A stretch of 41,229 bases of DNA, from the NCBI GenBank assembly GCA_018896215.1, contig JAHINB010000020.1:1-41229 (forward strand), given 5' to 3'. The notes beneath the pieces are model-generated. The model had not been told where the DNA came from. It worked only from the letters and a program-made list of their open reading frames with translations, and did not search any database. This DNA is from Patescibacteria group bacterium (GTDB lineage: Bacteria > Patescibacteriota > WWE3 > 0-14-0-20-40-13). This document shows positions 6,950 to 16,936 of the stretch, piece after piece. Numbering within the stretch: position 1 is the stretch's first letter; each line of letters opens with the position of its first letter. Both the position numbers and the translations under genes were made by a program.

Positions 6950-8395
6950 CATTTGGTATTCCCATTTAACAAAGTCTCTTAATCGTTCCCAGGGATAATA
7001 AAGATCATCAATTAACGGAGCTTTAATTTTGTCGCTCATATTATAATAATAAACTTCATGATATAAAAATAACGCCGGTACCTCTTCGTTGATTACGGTT
7101 TGAAAAATGCTGTAGTGCTCTAATCTTTGTTCGGGATCGGTTTCTTCGCGACCTTTTTCTAAGGCTTTATCCACTCTAATATTAGAGAATTGCGATAGGT
7201 TAAGTCCTGGGTACTGCTGTTGCGTAGAATGCCAAAAGACATATCTGTCGGGATCGTGTCCTACTTCTTCTCCTAGCAAAATTAAATCGTAATCCCTTTC
7301 TGTGCTGATCAGATTGTTGATTTCTGCGGGTGTTAAAGGGTTTAATTCAATTTCCAGATTTAACTTTTTGGCTTCCTGGACAATGTAATTGGCCACAAGA
7401 GAAAGTTCTTTGGAATTAGAGTACGAAAGAGACGACTTTACAACAGTGGTTTCGGGACTTTGGTTGGGATCGTAATCTAAAGACGCTAAATCTTTTTTTG
7501 TAACCCAACTATTGCTGATTACCCCATCGGTTTTTACCACTTTATCCTTAAGCAAAGTCTTTTGCAGGTAATCTAAATCGATAGATTTGGCTAGTTTTTT
7601 TCTTAAGTCTTTATCAGAGAAAGGCTCTTTGGAGGTATTAAAGTGCAAAACAAAATAACGACCGTAGATTGGAGTGCTAATTTTATGCATTCCATGAAAA
7701 TTAAATTCTTGTCTGGCAAAAAACCCGTCAATTTCTCCAAGTTTATAAGCAGTTTGCAGGTCAGTATCCGACTTGTAAACTCTAAAGGCTATTTTATTTA
7801 ATTTATAAGCAGGGTTGCTAGTATATAAGCTAGCTTGTTTCTGGTGAAATAGAACAATTTGAGAGACTCCATCTTTTGTTCGAGATACTTTAATAACCCT
7901 AAAGTCACCGGAACCATTAACATACAAATCAGAGACTTTGTTACTATCCTTTGAGGAGACTAATGGAAATGTAAGAATAGATAAAAATGGTGAGAACTTA
8001 TTGGGAAGGATGAACTTAACTGCCGTATCACTCACTCTGTCAATTCTAATTTCACTAAGGCTGGAATATAATGAGGCGGAATACAAAACATCGTCAGCAG
8101 TAATTGGATCGCCGTTGTGCCAAAAATTATTCTCACTGATTGTCACCGTATAAGAAAGTCCGTCATCTCCCACCTCTACCGTTTTGGCTAGATCGGAAAC
8201 CAAGTTTCCTTTGTCGTCATATTTGTAAAGACCGCGGTAGACCAAACTCACAATAGTTTTTTCAGCGTCTGTAGTGCTTTGTGGTGGGTAGATGCTTCGT
8301 ACCGGACCTACAACCCCCTCTATGTATAATGTAGGAACTATCAATGATTTAAAAAAAATCCAAATGGAATAAAGTACGGTCGCAACAGCCAGCAT
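6929..8395 (-). CDS. ABC-type peptide-binding protein (SBP family 5)
   Basis: 488 residues. It has an N-terminal hydrophobic anchor followed by the extracellular solute-binding family 5 pattern: STTDAEKTIVSLVYRGLYKYD, then AKTVEVGDDGLSYTV, then NFWHNGDPITADDVLYS, and C-terminal PALFLYHEVYYYNMSDKIKAP. The family binds oligopeptides or other ligands for Opp/Dpp-type transporters. No lipobox is seen, so the N-terminal helix probably anchors it. No permease or ATPase lies in the window. It starts two bases after the secG stop, so the two are probably cotranscribed. Confidence 0.87.
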   Translation of the reverse strand: MLAVATVLYSIWIFFKSLIVPTLYIEGVVGPVRSIYPPQSTTDAEKTIVSLVYRGLYKYDDKGNLVSDLAKTVEVGDDGLSYTVTISENNFWHNGDPITADDVLYSASLYSSLSEIRIDRVSDTAVKFILPNKFSPFLSILTFPLVSSKDSNKVSDLYVNGSGDFRVIKVSRTKDGVSQIVLFHQKQASLYTSNPAYKLNKIAFRVYKSDTDLQTAYKLGEIDGFFARQEFNFHGMHKISTPIYGRYFVLHFNTSKEPFSDKDLRKKLAKSIDLDYLQKTLLKDKVVKTDGVISNSWVTKKDLASLDYDPNQSPETTVVKSSLSYSNSKELSLVANYIVQEAKKLNLEIELNPLTPAEINNLISTERDYDLILLGEEVGHDPDRYVFWHSTQQQYPGLNLSQFSNIRVDKALEKGREETDPEQRLEHYSIFQTVINEEVPALFLYHEVYYYNMSDKIKAPLIDDLYYPWERLRDFVKWEYQMSGMGAE

Positions 8396-8397
8396 TT

Positions 8398-8622
8398 TTA
8401 TTTGATAAACACGGAAACTGTGGATACTGCAACAAAGGCAATGGCAACAGCGATGGTAGCAAAAAAGATGTAGCGGTCAAAGCCTCGTTTGGTGGCAAAA
8501 TAATTAGCGTATCCCGAAGATGAGGATAAACCAGCTCCGCCACCTTGAAGGATGATGAGGGTTATGAGCAAGAGAGACAATAAAATCTGTAGTGATGTAA
8601 TTAAAAGTGCTGGAAAAAACAT
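8398..8622 (-). CDS. secG: Protein translocase subunit SecG
   Basis: About 74 residues from the internal ATG at 8622, with two transmembrane helices separated by the diagnostic LQGGGAGLSSSSG and YFATKRGFDRYIF. SecG is the small accessory subunit of the SecYEG channel. An in-frame ATG at 8652 would overlap the upstream gene, so 8622, four bases after that gene's stop, is preferred. It sits between a small membrane protein gene and the peptide-binding protein gene. Confidence 0.9.
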   Translation of the reverse strand: MFFPALLITSLQILLSLLLITLIILQGGGAGLSSSSGYANYFATKRGFDRYIFFATIAVAIAFVAVSTVSVFIK

Positions 8623-8626
8623 TAAA

Positions 8627-9037
8627 TTAGTTTTCAAACAACCACATAACAATTCTAGATAACCAACTGATAATAAACGAACATAGTGTTACTGTCCAAA
8701 AAACATTTAAAGAGGCGTTGGGAACCCTAAAGCCGTTTGAGGAAAATCCGCCAAATTCAAACGCCGAAACAGTAAATCCCGAAACCAAATAGGTCGTAAG
8801 ATAAAGCATAAAAACGCCAATTATCCAGGAAATTGTTCCCAAGGTAATAAAGTTTATGGGCAACATTACCAGTTTTAAAACGGGTCGCAAAATTAAATTG
8901 AGCAGGGAAAAAACCGCGCCAGCAAGAAGCAGGGTTTTAATGTTGTTGTCAAAGCTTAAACCTGATACCAAAAGAGAGCAGGCATAAATTGCAATGACCG
9001 AAACAAAAATTCTCTTGAGAATTGTTTTCATAAACAT
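8627..9037 (-). CDS. Small membrane protein, phage-holin-4_2/YvlD-like
   Basis: 136 residues with four predicted membrane helices. The centre, AVFSLLNLILRPVLKLVMLPINFITLG, matches the family called phage holin 4 superfamily 4_2 or YvlD. These are common chromosomal membrane proteins of unknown role, not evidence of a prophage. Two ATGs (9037, 9031) are possible and neither has a Shine-Dalgarno sequence. It is first in the run with secG and the peptide-binding gene. Confidence 0.78.
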   Translation of the reverse strand: MFMKTILKRIFVSVIAIYACSLLVSGLSFDNNIKTLLLAGAVFSLLNLILRPVLKLVMLPINFITLGTISWIIGVFMLYLTTYLVSGFTVSAFEFGGFSSNGFRVPNASLNVFWTVTLCSFIISWLSRIVMWLFEN

Positions 9038-9059
9038 AGGCTAAGGAAGTATACAGTAT

Positions 9060-12000
9060 TTAGTTGCGAATTTCCACCCAGCTGGTCTTAAATTCTTTAA
9101 GCTCTCGTTGCGAGCTTAAAACCAATGGCGAGGGATCGTAAATCACCAAAAGCACCGGATCCAAATTCCCATTCCCCGGAACTTTGCTCATATCTCGATT
9201 AATTAAAATATCCCCGCTAGAATACAACCCCCCGCTTATTGTAAGAGTTTTATCTCTGCCATCATTTGCTCCCGTTTCCCCATCAACAATAGTAGTATTG
9301 TTTCCCACAACAATTACCGTAGCTTCTATTAAATCAACATCTTTGGAAACAACCAAATTGCCGTTTATTACAAGTATTAAAGTTGTATTAGAGGAAGAAG
9401 AGGAACTTTTATTTATTCTCTCGTTTATTGTTAAGTCTCCATTAAAAAGTATTACCGCCACAGCGGGGTTTGTTCCATTAATTTTATAATTTTTAAGCGA
9501 GTTTCCTAAAGACGAAACGGACGAAGTTGGCTTATAAATTCCACCTTTTGATAAATCTCCTATGTTGGATGTTGCTGTAGCTGAATCTTCCAGTAGCCCA
9601 AAGCTTTTGTTGGGATCAAAAAGCGCCGGAAAGGAAATAGGTTTTGCACCCGATCCAAAAATGCTCCATCCAGTACTACTTGAGGGAACAAATAAATCAT
9701 CAGGTGTTGATCCACTAAATGATTGGGTAGTTAAAACGCCAAAGGCTTGACTTCCAATATTAGTGAATGATCCAACTATGGTAGAAACATTGTTTGCTGT
9801 GGCGTAAAAGTACTTATTTGGTGGAAGGTCGTCCATAGCGGTTTGACCGTTGACATTGACATCGCCCCCGTAAACCTGGAACCAGGGAGCGGGAACTAAA
9901 TCATTTAAGACAAAATCTACTGTTTTATTGGAACCGTCTGTAAGGGTAACTGCTCTTGCTAAACCGCCACACGATGAGGTAACCGTTTTTTCGGCTGGAG
10001 GTGTTAGAGATACCGTGTAGTCGCCAAGTGGTAGATTACTAAAAGAGTAAGAAGGGTTTGAGGTTGTTATTTGAGTACTTCCAGACGCAGGCACTAAAGT
10101 TACTGGAGCTCCCGAAAAGGAAGACGCTCCGCTTGTGGAGCAACTGGTTTGATCTGGCTGGTAATAAACAGTTCCGCTAATCGATCCTGTTACCGCTACA
10201 ACAGTTGCTGTTGTTGGACAGGTACTTGTTCGTATTGGACGCACGGAATCGGTAACCGTAAGTTGTAAACCATAGCTTCCAATTGCAAGATTGGCCCCAA
10301 AGGAATTTTTAGCCGTCCAGTTGGTTACAGCGCCTGTAGCGTTCGAAAATTGACCAAGAGCACCCCAGGAGTATTGAACAACTCCAAGTACATTGCCCAA
10401 CACAGTTCCTGTAAGAGAGGAGTAAGTTTGGCCTGTAATAACACTAAATGTAAGCGGGCTTACAGAACAAGAGATTGGCGCAAGAACAGTAATTTGAGGA
10501 GATACCGTGTGGGTTCTAGTTATAGATTGGGTTCCAGTTGCAGTTACCGTAATGGTGTAAGTCCCACTAGGAGTTGCCAGAGCTGTTGTAACTGTTAGTG
10601 TTTGTGTTCCTGTGGGAGTTATCGAAACTGGTGATAAAGAGCAGGTCGGTTTATTTAGCAAAGATCCTAATACCAAACAGGTTGGAGACAAAGCAGTACT
10701 CCATCCATTTACCGAGACATAAGAGATTGTATAGGAAGAGCCCTGTCCCTTGTCAACAGAAGCTGTAGCAGGCGCAACGGTCATTGTAAAGTCAGGACCA
10801 TTTCCAATTGTAAGACCTGCAGAATCTGCGTGCGTTCTTGTATAACCACTTTGAGTAGAAGGTCCTGCAGTTACTGTAATAGTATATGCTCCGGAGTTTC
10901 CTGCCGTGTTGGATATTGTTCCAGTGGTCAAGGCGGTTATGGAGGGTATCTCCGATAACTTGTTTAGGTTGCATACGGGACCTGCAGGAGAAACCGTGCA
11001 AGACAAAGGAACTGCTACTGTCCAGTCAGAAGATCCATCTCGTAGGTTGACGCTAAACGATCCATTTACCCCTTCTGTGGTTGCGATGGCACTTTCCACA
11101 ATATTTACAGAAAAATCTGGTTCGTTCGAAACTGTTATCGGCGTGGTACATCCACCAGAAACTCCTTTGGTATCCGTTACTGTTAATCTCACATCGTAAG
11201 TTCCGCTGGGAAGATTAACGGATGAAGCGTTCTTAGCCGTCCAAGTAGCGCCAGCTAAAGAAGTACCGCTCAACGATCCACCGCTGGCTGACCAAGACGG
11301 GGTTAAACTCCCCACTCCTCCTGCCGTTGTTGCTGTCACGGTAGATACTCCTCCTGGAAACACGCTAGTTGGACTTGCTGAAAGAGAACAAGAGGGAACA
11401 TCTCCTACAGTTACCGTTACAGAAGTGGAGTGAGTTCGTGTTGTTCCCGATTGGGTTCCGCTGGCATTTACTGTAATAGTGTAAGTTCCATTGGGAGTTT
11501 GAGAAACCGTAAAAACGGTTAAAGTTTGCGCTCCGGGGGGGGTAACAGATGGCAAAGATAATGTACAAGTTGGTTTGTTGGCAGATGTTCCCGAGACCGA
11601 ACAAGTTGGAGACAAAGCGCTATTCCATCCATCAATGGATTCATACATTACCAGATGCGAAGAACGCGATCCTTTGGTCACTGATGCCGATGCAGGAGAA
11701 GCCCACATCAAAAAATCCGGAGCGTTGACAACAGTAATGGGTTTAGTACAGGTTCCTGTGAGAGAACCATCGGATACAGTCAGGTTAATGTCTGGACTTG
11801 AGGCGACTGGTGGAGCAGTCCAGGTTGTGGGGTTAGTTGTAGTGTTGGAATAACTGCCTGCGGAAGATGTCCAAGTATAGCTGATAGGGTTTCCGTCGGG
11901 ATCGGAAGCTGTGGCTTGCGCGGTATTAGCAGAACCCACAATAACAGGGCTTGGAGGTGCGGTGATGGAACATGTTGGGGCGCGATTAGCTTGAGTAATA

Positions 12001-15000
12001 ACCAAACTGACATTGGCAGAATGTGCGGCATCGCCATTTATTGTTAATGTGTACGACCCAACCACTATTGAAGCGGTGGTGGCGACAGAAACAGTTTTTG
12101 CCGTCCCGGATGTCGAAGGAACAAAAGCTGTATTGGGTATTGTACAAGTAGCGTTAGCTGGACATCCAGAAATAGATGGAGTAATAGAGGTTGACCAACC
12201 ATTTAGAGCTGTAAAGGTTGCGGTATATGTTGTTGATGAACCCTGCACTACAGAACGAGAAGTTGGAGAGAGAGAAACAGAAAAATCTGGAATCGCTGTT
12301 GGGGGGATTACTTGCAAAGTCAGCCAAGCCGAATGGGGAATCGGTTTGCTTAAGGCTGGAGAGGTGGCGCTGGTTTGGAACATCAAATAATAAGTTCCAA
12401 GAGAGGCGCTACTCCCGGCGGAAAATGTGATTGTGGAGTTGCAATCGGGGGTGCAGGAAGATGGAGAGTAATTAACGCTTATACCGCTAGGGGGGTTGCC
12501 GGTTGCGTTTGCTGGCCACCAAACACTAGATCCTGGATCGGTGCTTTGCCATCCAATCAAACCAAATCCCACTGAAAGAGAGAAGTTATAGCTTGTAGAT
12601 GGAACTTGATCGGCGGTTCTTCCCAATGTCGTTTTTGACCCTCCCTGCTCTACGGAAACGCTGGTTGGATTGATCCAAAATGTGTAGTTTTTAACATGAG
12701 CGACGCTGGCGCAACTGGCGCTTCCTTCCACCCCAGAAACTAATAGATTTAAATCATAATCCGTTCCCGGAAGTCCTGTATTTCCCGACTGCGCTGTCCA
12801 GCGAGGAGTTGCCGATGCGGTACTGCTGTACGATCCGGCGCTGGCTGACCAAGTGTATGTTGGGTTAGTGATGCCTGTTACCGTGGCTTTTAGATCTAAA
12901 TAGTCTCGGGCGTAGGGATCCATTCCAGACAGGTTAGTGGAGCTGATAACGCATCCGCGAGACTGTGACACTATGAGAGTTAAATTGGCCGTTTTGCCTT
13001 CGTCAGTTGACAACCTTACATTATAGGATCCCCTTCCGGGAAAACTGACGCTAAATCTCGCTGTTCCGCTGGCTCCAGCAACCACTGCCGAGGCGGGAGA
13101 GCAAGATCCTCCGTTATCAACAGCACAATACACAGTCACATTGCTTGTCCAACCGTTGAGTGGAGTCAGAGTTGCGGTAAGAGTTTGCGCAGGATACCAA
13201 GTGTAGATTTCGCGCAGTGTAGTGTTGGTGCTGTCCCATTTCGCGGTCATGGTGTAGTCGGGAGTTGCAACAGAAATCACCGTTACTGGTGTAGTACAGT
13301 TAGCAAAGACGCCATTGCCATCCGTGACCTTAAGATTAACATCATAAGTTCCACTGGGAAGATTAACGGATGAGGCGTTTTTGGCAGTCCAAGTGGCTCC
13401 AGATAAAGAAGTACCGCTTAAGGTTCCTCCACTACTAGACCAGGTTGGAGTTAAACCTCCTACCCCTCCTGATGATGTTGCTGTAATAGTGGATACTCCT
13501 CCCGGAGGCACGCTAGTGGGACTTGCCGAAAGGGAACAGGAAGGAGGGTCTCCCACGGTTAAAGTTACGCTGGTTGAATGCGTGGAGTCTCCAGTAACTG
13601 TTATGGTGTAATCTAGTTTTGGAGTGTTGGCATTTGTCGCGACAGTTAAAGTTTGCTTTGCTAGGGCAGAAAGCGGTGTCAAAGACCCAGAGGCTATTGC
13701 CAAAGAGCAGGTTGGTTTATTTGATGAAGAAGATCCGGCAACGGAGCAGGTTGGACTTAAATTACCGCTAAATCCACCAGAAGGGGTATAAGTAATTTCG
13801 TAAGTTGTAGTGGCGCTTTGACCTATAGAACGAGTTGTCGGGCTTGCTGACATAGAGTAGGCTGGCGTGAGCGCTGGCGTTACTGTTATACCCCCAGTGC
13901 AGGTTGCGTAATTTGCCGAGTTGGCTGTTTCGTAAACTTTAAGTCCTAAATTAAACGATTGGGCGCTGGAAATATTAGGAGGAGTCCATGTTGAAGGGTT
14001 TCCCGTTACGGGATTCCAACTTCCCACGGGATCTCCAACTCCCAGAGGATTCCAGTTGTAGGTTACTGGCATGGATAAATCATCGGACGAGAAAGAGCCG
14101 GTTAGCCTGGAAGTTTGGGCTGTTGTGATTGAACTCGGGGCGGGAGAAACCCCGCAGGATTTTATCTTTGCCTTAATCGTTAGAGCTATATCCACATAGT
14201 GAGTGGCATCTGCTCTTATCCTGTATGCATAACCTCCAGGGGTTGCGCTCGTTGAGTTTGTGATGGAAAGTGTTCTATTTGTTCCAGGGCTTGCCGGAGG
14301 AACGAAAGAGTTTGTGTTAAATGAATATGTGGGTTTAGTTGCTCCCACGGGAGCCGTTACCGAAACAGTTGGGGTTATCGCTGTACTCCAGCCATTTGTT
14401 CCGGTAAAGTTTATATCGTAAGTAGTAGTATCCCCTTGATAAATGGTTCTGGAGGTTGGGTTTGCCGATAGCAATAAATTTGGTGTTGAGACAATACAGG
14501 TAGCTACTGTAAAAAACTGCTCTTTCGCCCCGATGTTTCCGACCGAATCTCTTGCGTATATCCAAACGGAGTGGCTCCCCGCGGACAGACCTGTAACCGT
14601 TTTTGTTGTGGAGAAGGAGTAAGTTGTAGCGTTTATCTCATCAATATTGCTTGCCGAATAAGAAAGAGAAGAATTTCCGCATCCCGTGTCCGAACCGCTC
14701 CAAGAAAGTGCTACTGATCCGTCGCTGTTTCCGGGGTTGGCGCAGGTTGGGGTGGCGTTTATAACCCCTATTGTCGGATGCGAAGTGTCAATTGTGTAAA
14801 CAGAATCTCCAGACCAGGATCCCCATAAAGAGGTGCTTTCTTTATACCGTGCTTTTATAGAGTAATTGCCATCGGGTTGCAGGGGATAGGAGGAACTTTG
14901 AGTAAAGGCGGAAATCACCCTACCATAAACTGCGTTATTGCTGTCCCAGCTGGTGTCTAGTTCCGTCCCGTTTGCGGTAAAACAACCCGAATTGCTTATA

Positions 15001-16154
15001 CTCCATACCCAGCTTGGGGTCGTGTCATTTGTACAAACCGCGCTTCCCGGGGTTGGGTAGAGATTAGATACAGAGGGGCGGGTCGCGTCTATCCCTACTG
15101 TAGCACTGTCGGAGCAGGTTCCGTAGGTAGTACCGCCATTATTGCTGTAGCAAACTTGAATGGAATCGCCACTTGTTCTGTCCAAGGCAGAGGTCCACGA
15201 AGTTAGCTCGCTATTAAAATATTCGGTAACTCCTCCCCAGCTTTTGATTATTTTGGTTTTGTTAATAGCGTTACAATATCCACTATACGAGTAAGATCCC
15301 CTAGTCCAAGTTGGTGTGGTATCTTCTGTGCAAGATGAGGCGGTAAATGTTGGAGCGGGAGGAGGCGAGTTGTTACAGACGGTGAATGGAGCAGAACAAA
15401 AGTTGTCCGCTTCGCTTTTTTCGTTGGTAATGGCATTAGTGGAATCAACCTTTATATAGTAAGTATGTGAACCTGTTGTGGAGACTGTTAATCCACTGAA
15501 TGTTTTTGTCGCACTAAACCCTTTCATAATTCCATCTACGGGAATACGAGATACATAAGAACAACTGGAAGTTTGGGGGTTGCAATCCAAAAAAATGTCG
15601 CCGGAAGATGCTCCGGCGTACGCCGATCCGATATTATTTATCGTTACGCTTGTAGTGTGAGTTTGGTTGAGGTAGGGATTGGCGGGAGATAAAACAACCG
15701 AATTGCAAGTGAGGTTGGGTCTCTTGCATTCGCTACTTAGCGTACAAAGATTGCTATAGCACGCACAACCGCCACCGGAACAAAGTGGTTGATTTTCATT
15801 TACTACACAGTTATCAACCGAATTGCAGGAGCTGTAGGAACAAGAAGCTGGGATGCTACATCCAGTACAATCGCTACCATCCCAAGTCTCGAGATAGAAG
15901 ACATTGTTAGAGCAAGAGGAACGACAATAAACCGTGAGGTCACACTTAAAACAATCACCATACCAAGGATCTGCTCCATAATCCAAGGCGCAAGTGGAGT
16001 TTGGAAACATGTCATACGCGAAACTGTCATAAGTACATGCCATTGTAGCAGTAGATGAGACTGCAAAAAAACAAAGCAAGATAAAAATAAAAACACACAA
16101 CCCCTTGAATTTTTTAAGGTAGCAAGAGTAGCTCGAGATTTGGGACAAAACCAT
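9060..16154 (-). CDS. Giant Ig-repeat surface protein (2364 aa)
   Basis: Layout: an N-terminal hydrophobic export segment (about 14-40); a Cys-rich module (about 40-150) with MFPNSTCALDYG and GDCFKCDLTVYC; CARDB-like and Ig-like domains; then many degenerate Ig/PKD-like repeats. Two recurring repeat types are CSLSASPTSVxPGGVSTxTA and a TxSVTxGxxTTY..GWSTxLSPTCSV type. A carboxypeptidase-regulatory-like domain lies near 2010-2080, and the C-terminal 250 residues are beta-rich (LILVINGNLVVSKDVDLIEATVIVVG). It is probably secreted and surface-exposed, involved in attachment. No sortase motif or C-terminal anchor is seen. It has a leaderless-type start. Long Ser/Thr/Gly/Pro-rich stretches make it the largest protein here. 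Confidence 0.85.
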   Translation of the reverse strand: MVLSQISSYSCYLKKFKGLCVFIFILLCFFAVSSTATMACTYDSFAYDMFPNSTCALDYGADPWYGDCFKCDLTVYCRSSCSNNVFYLETWDGSDCTGCSIPASCSYSSCNSVDNCVVNENQPLCSGGGCACYSNLCTLSSECKRPNLTCNSVVLSPANPYLNQTHTTSVTINNIGSAYAGASSGDIFLDCNPQTSSCSYVSRIPVDGIMKGFSATKTFSGLTVSTTGSHTYYIKVDSTNAITNEKSEADNFCSAPFTVCNNSPPPAPTFTASSCTEDTTPTWTRGSYSYSGYCNAINKTKIIKSWGGVTEYFNSELTSWTSALDRTSGDSIQVCYSNNGGTTYGTCSDSATVGIDATRPSVSNLYPTPGSAVCTNDTTPSWVWSISNSGCFTANGTELDTSWDSNNAVYGRVISAFTQSSSYPLQPDGNYSIKARYKESTSLWGSWSGDSVYTIDTSHPTIGVINATPTCANPGNSDGSVALSWSGSDTGCGNSSLSYSASNIDEINATTYSFSTTKTVTGLSAGSHSVWIYARDSVGNIGAKEQFFTVATCIVSTPNLLLSANPTSRTIYQGDTTTYDINFTGTNGWSTAITPTVSVTAPVGATKPTYSFNTNSFVPPASPGTNRTLSITNSTSATPGGYAYRIRADATHYVDIALTIKAKIKSCGVSPAPSSITTAQTSRLTGSFSSDDLSMPVTYNWNPLGVGDPVGSWNPVTGNPSTWTPPNISSAQSFNLGLKVYETANSANYATCTGGITVTPALTPAYSMSASPTTRSIGQSATTTYEITYTPSGGFSGNLSPTCSVAGSSSSNKPTCSLAIASGSLTPLSALAKQTLTVATNANTPKLDYTITVTGDSTHSTSVTLTVGDPPSCSLSASPTSVPPGGVSTITATSSGGVGGLTPTWSSSGGTLSGTSLSGATWTAKNASSVNLPSGTYDVNLKVTDGNGVFANCTTPVTVISVATPDYTMTAKWDSTNTTLREIYTWYPAQTLTATLTPLNGWTSNVTVYCAVDNGGSCSPASAVVAGASGTARFSVSFPGRGSYNVRLSTDEGKTANLTLIVSQSRGCVISSTNLSGMDPYARDYLDLKATVTGITNPTYTWSASAGSYSSTASATPRWTAQSGNTGLPGTDYDLNLLVSGVEGSASCASVAHVKNYTFWINPTSVSVEQGGSKTTLGRTADQVPSTSYNFSLSVGFGLIGWQSTDPGSSVWWPANATGNPPSGISVNYSPSSCTPDCNSTITFSAGSSASLGTYYLMFQTSATSPALSKPIPHSAWLTLQVIPPTAIPDFSVSLSPTSRSVVQGSSTTYTATFTALNGWSTSITPSISGCPANATCTIPNTAFVPSTSGTAKTVSVATTASIVVGSYTLTINGDAAHSANVSLVITQANRAPTCSITAPPSPVIVGSANTAQATASDPDGNPISYTWTSSAGSYSNTTTNPTTWTAPPVASSPDINLTVSDGSLTGTCTKPITVVNAPDFLMWASPASASVTKGSRSSHLVMYESIDGWNSALSPTCSVSGTSANKPTCTLSLPSVTPPGAQTLTVFTVSQTPNGTYTITVNASGTQSGTTRTHSTSVTVTVGDVPSCSLSASPTSVFPGGVSTVTATTAGGVGSLTPSWSASGGSLSGTSLAGATWTAKNASSVNLPSGTYDVRLTVTDTKGVSGGCTTPITVSNEPDFSVNIVESAIATTEGVNGSFSVNLRDGSSDWTVAVPLSCTVSPAGPVCNLNKLSEIPSITALTTGTISNTAGNSGAYTITVTAGPSTQSGYTRTHADSAGLTIGNGPDFTMTVAPATASVDKGQGSSYTISYVSVNGWSTALSPTCLVLGSLLNKPTCSLSPVSITPTGTQTLTVTTALATPSGTYTITVTATGTQSITRTHTVSPQITVLAPISCSVSPLTFSVITGQTYSSLTGTVLGNVLGVVQYSWGALGQFSNATGAVTNWTAKNSFGANLAIGSYGLQLTVTDSVRPIRTSTCPTTATVVAVTGSISGTVYYQPDQTSCSTSGASSFSGAPVTLVPASGSTQITTSNPSYSFSNLPLGDYTVSLTPPAEKTVTSSCGGLARAVTLTDGSNKTVDFVLNDLVPAPWFQVYGGDVNVNGQTAMDDLPPNKYFYATANNVSTIVGSFTNIGSQAFGVLTTQSFSGSTPDDLFVPSSSTGWSIFGSGAKPISFPALFDPNKSFGLLEDSATATSNIGDLSKGGIYKPTSSVSSLGNSLKNYKINGTNPAVAVILFNGDLTINERINKSSSSSSNTTLILVINGNLVVSKDVDLIEATVIVVGNNTTIVDGETGANDGRDKTLTISGGLYSSGDILINRDMSKVPGNGNLDPVLLVIYDPSPLVLSSQRELKEFKTSWVEIRN

Positions 16155-16163
16155 ACATTGTAT

Positions 16164-16192
16164 ATTATAGATAGGTAAGGATGTAAAATCAA
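16164..16192 (-). promoter_or_regulatory. Promoter of the giant surface protein (leaderless)
   Basis: On the minus strand, TTGATT (-35), 17 bp, TATAAT (-10), and the ATG only 9 bases after the -10 hexamer. Transcription would start at or next to the ATG, so no Shine-Dalgarno is possible. Confidence 0.65.
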
Positions 16193-16257
16193 CTAGAAAG
16201 AAGTTGCTCCCGTCCAGTGTTTCTCCACTTAAGGATTATACTGAACGAGAGCATCGT

Positions 16258-16593
16258 TTATGGGATGGTGCTACAGCCAGCACAATCACTACCATCCCAA
16301 GTCTCGAGATAGAAGACATTGTCAGAGCAAGAGAAACGACAATAAACCGTGAGGTCACACTTAAAGCAGTCGCCACGCCAGGGATCGACCCCGTAATCCA
16401 AGGCGCAAGTGGAGTTTGGAAACATGCCATACGCGTAAACGTAATGTCGTATGCTAACATCAAAAACGAGCGGGAACCACACTTTTGTGGGTGTGGTGGG
16501 GGCGGCGACAGTGGTGTTTGCGGGGGTTCCCACGCCCAGCAACACAAACGCCAGGACGACGATGAGAGTGAGTCGACCAAAGATTTTCTTCAT
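16258..16593 (-). CDS. Short secreted Cys-rich paralogue of the giant protein's N-terminus
   Basis: 111 residues. A clear signal peptide (about 1-31, KKIFGRLTLIVVLAFVLLGV) is followed by a module nearly identical to residues 45-100 of the giant protein: MFPNSTCALDYGVDPW, GDCFKCDLTVYC, NVFYLETWDGSDC. It stops right after CAGC, where the giant protein continues. It has a strong Shine-Dalgarno (AAGGAGGTGCATC-ATG) and the shared promoter at 16695-16733. It could be a truncated duplicate or a functional short secreted form; the intact start, signal and promoter favour expression. Confidence 0.75.
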   Translation of the reverse strand: MKKIFGRLTLIVVLAFVLLGVGTPANTTVAAPTTPTKVWFPLVFDVSIRHYVYAYGMFPNSTCALDYGVDPWRGDCFKCDLTVYCRFSCSDNVFYLETWDGSDCAGCSTIP

Positions 16594-16694
16594 GATGCAC
16601 CTCCTTAAGATGCATTTTTTGAGATTTTAGCCGAGACGGACCGCCTGTCCGTGGGCTTTCGTTTTTGAGCCAAACTTCCGCTCAATATGCCTTT

Positions 16695-16733
16695 ATTATA
16701 CCACTTAGGTTGTCTCCCCGTCAAATTCTATAG
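16695..16733 (-). promoter_or_regulatory. Shared-type promoter P1
   Basis: Minus strand: CTATAGAATTTGACGGGGA with -35 TTGACG (16719-16724), 18 bp spacer, and extended -10 GTGGTATAAT (16695-16700). It drives the 16593 gene with a leader of about 90 bases. Confidence 0.75.
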
Positions 16734-16936
16734 TCTTTCATAGCACCCATGATCGCCTTTACCTTGATAGCTGTCGGTAAGTTTGCGTCGAGCAATACTA
16801 CATTTTTCAGTTGCCCACTCAATGTGATGTACTGTCTCAAGCACTTCTGCAACTGCTCTTGCGTTTCCGTTGTTGCCGGAAGATTGTATCCAGATTTCTT
16901 TCTGGTTCTCTCCAAAATTCTCTTGTAACAGAGATT

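Noticed and set aside
8627-9037. Phage-holin-like family match as a sign of prophage
   Set aside because: The family is common in chromosomes without phages, and no other phage gene is near; it lies in line with secG.
9184-15400. Many open frames opposite the giant protein
   Set aside because: They follow from its biased codon use, have no ribosome sites or recognisable domains, and overlap a real gene over its whole length.
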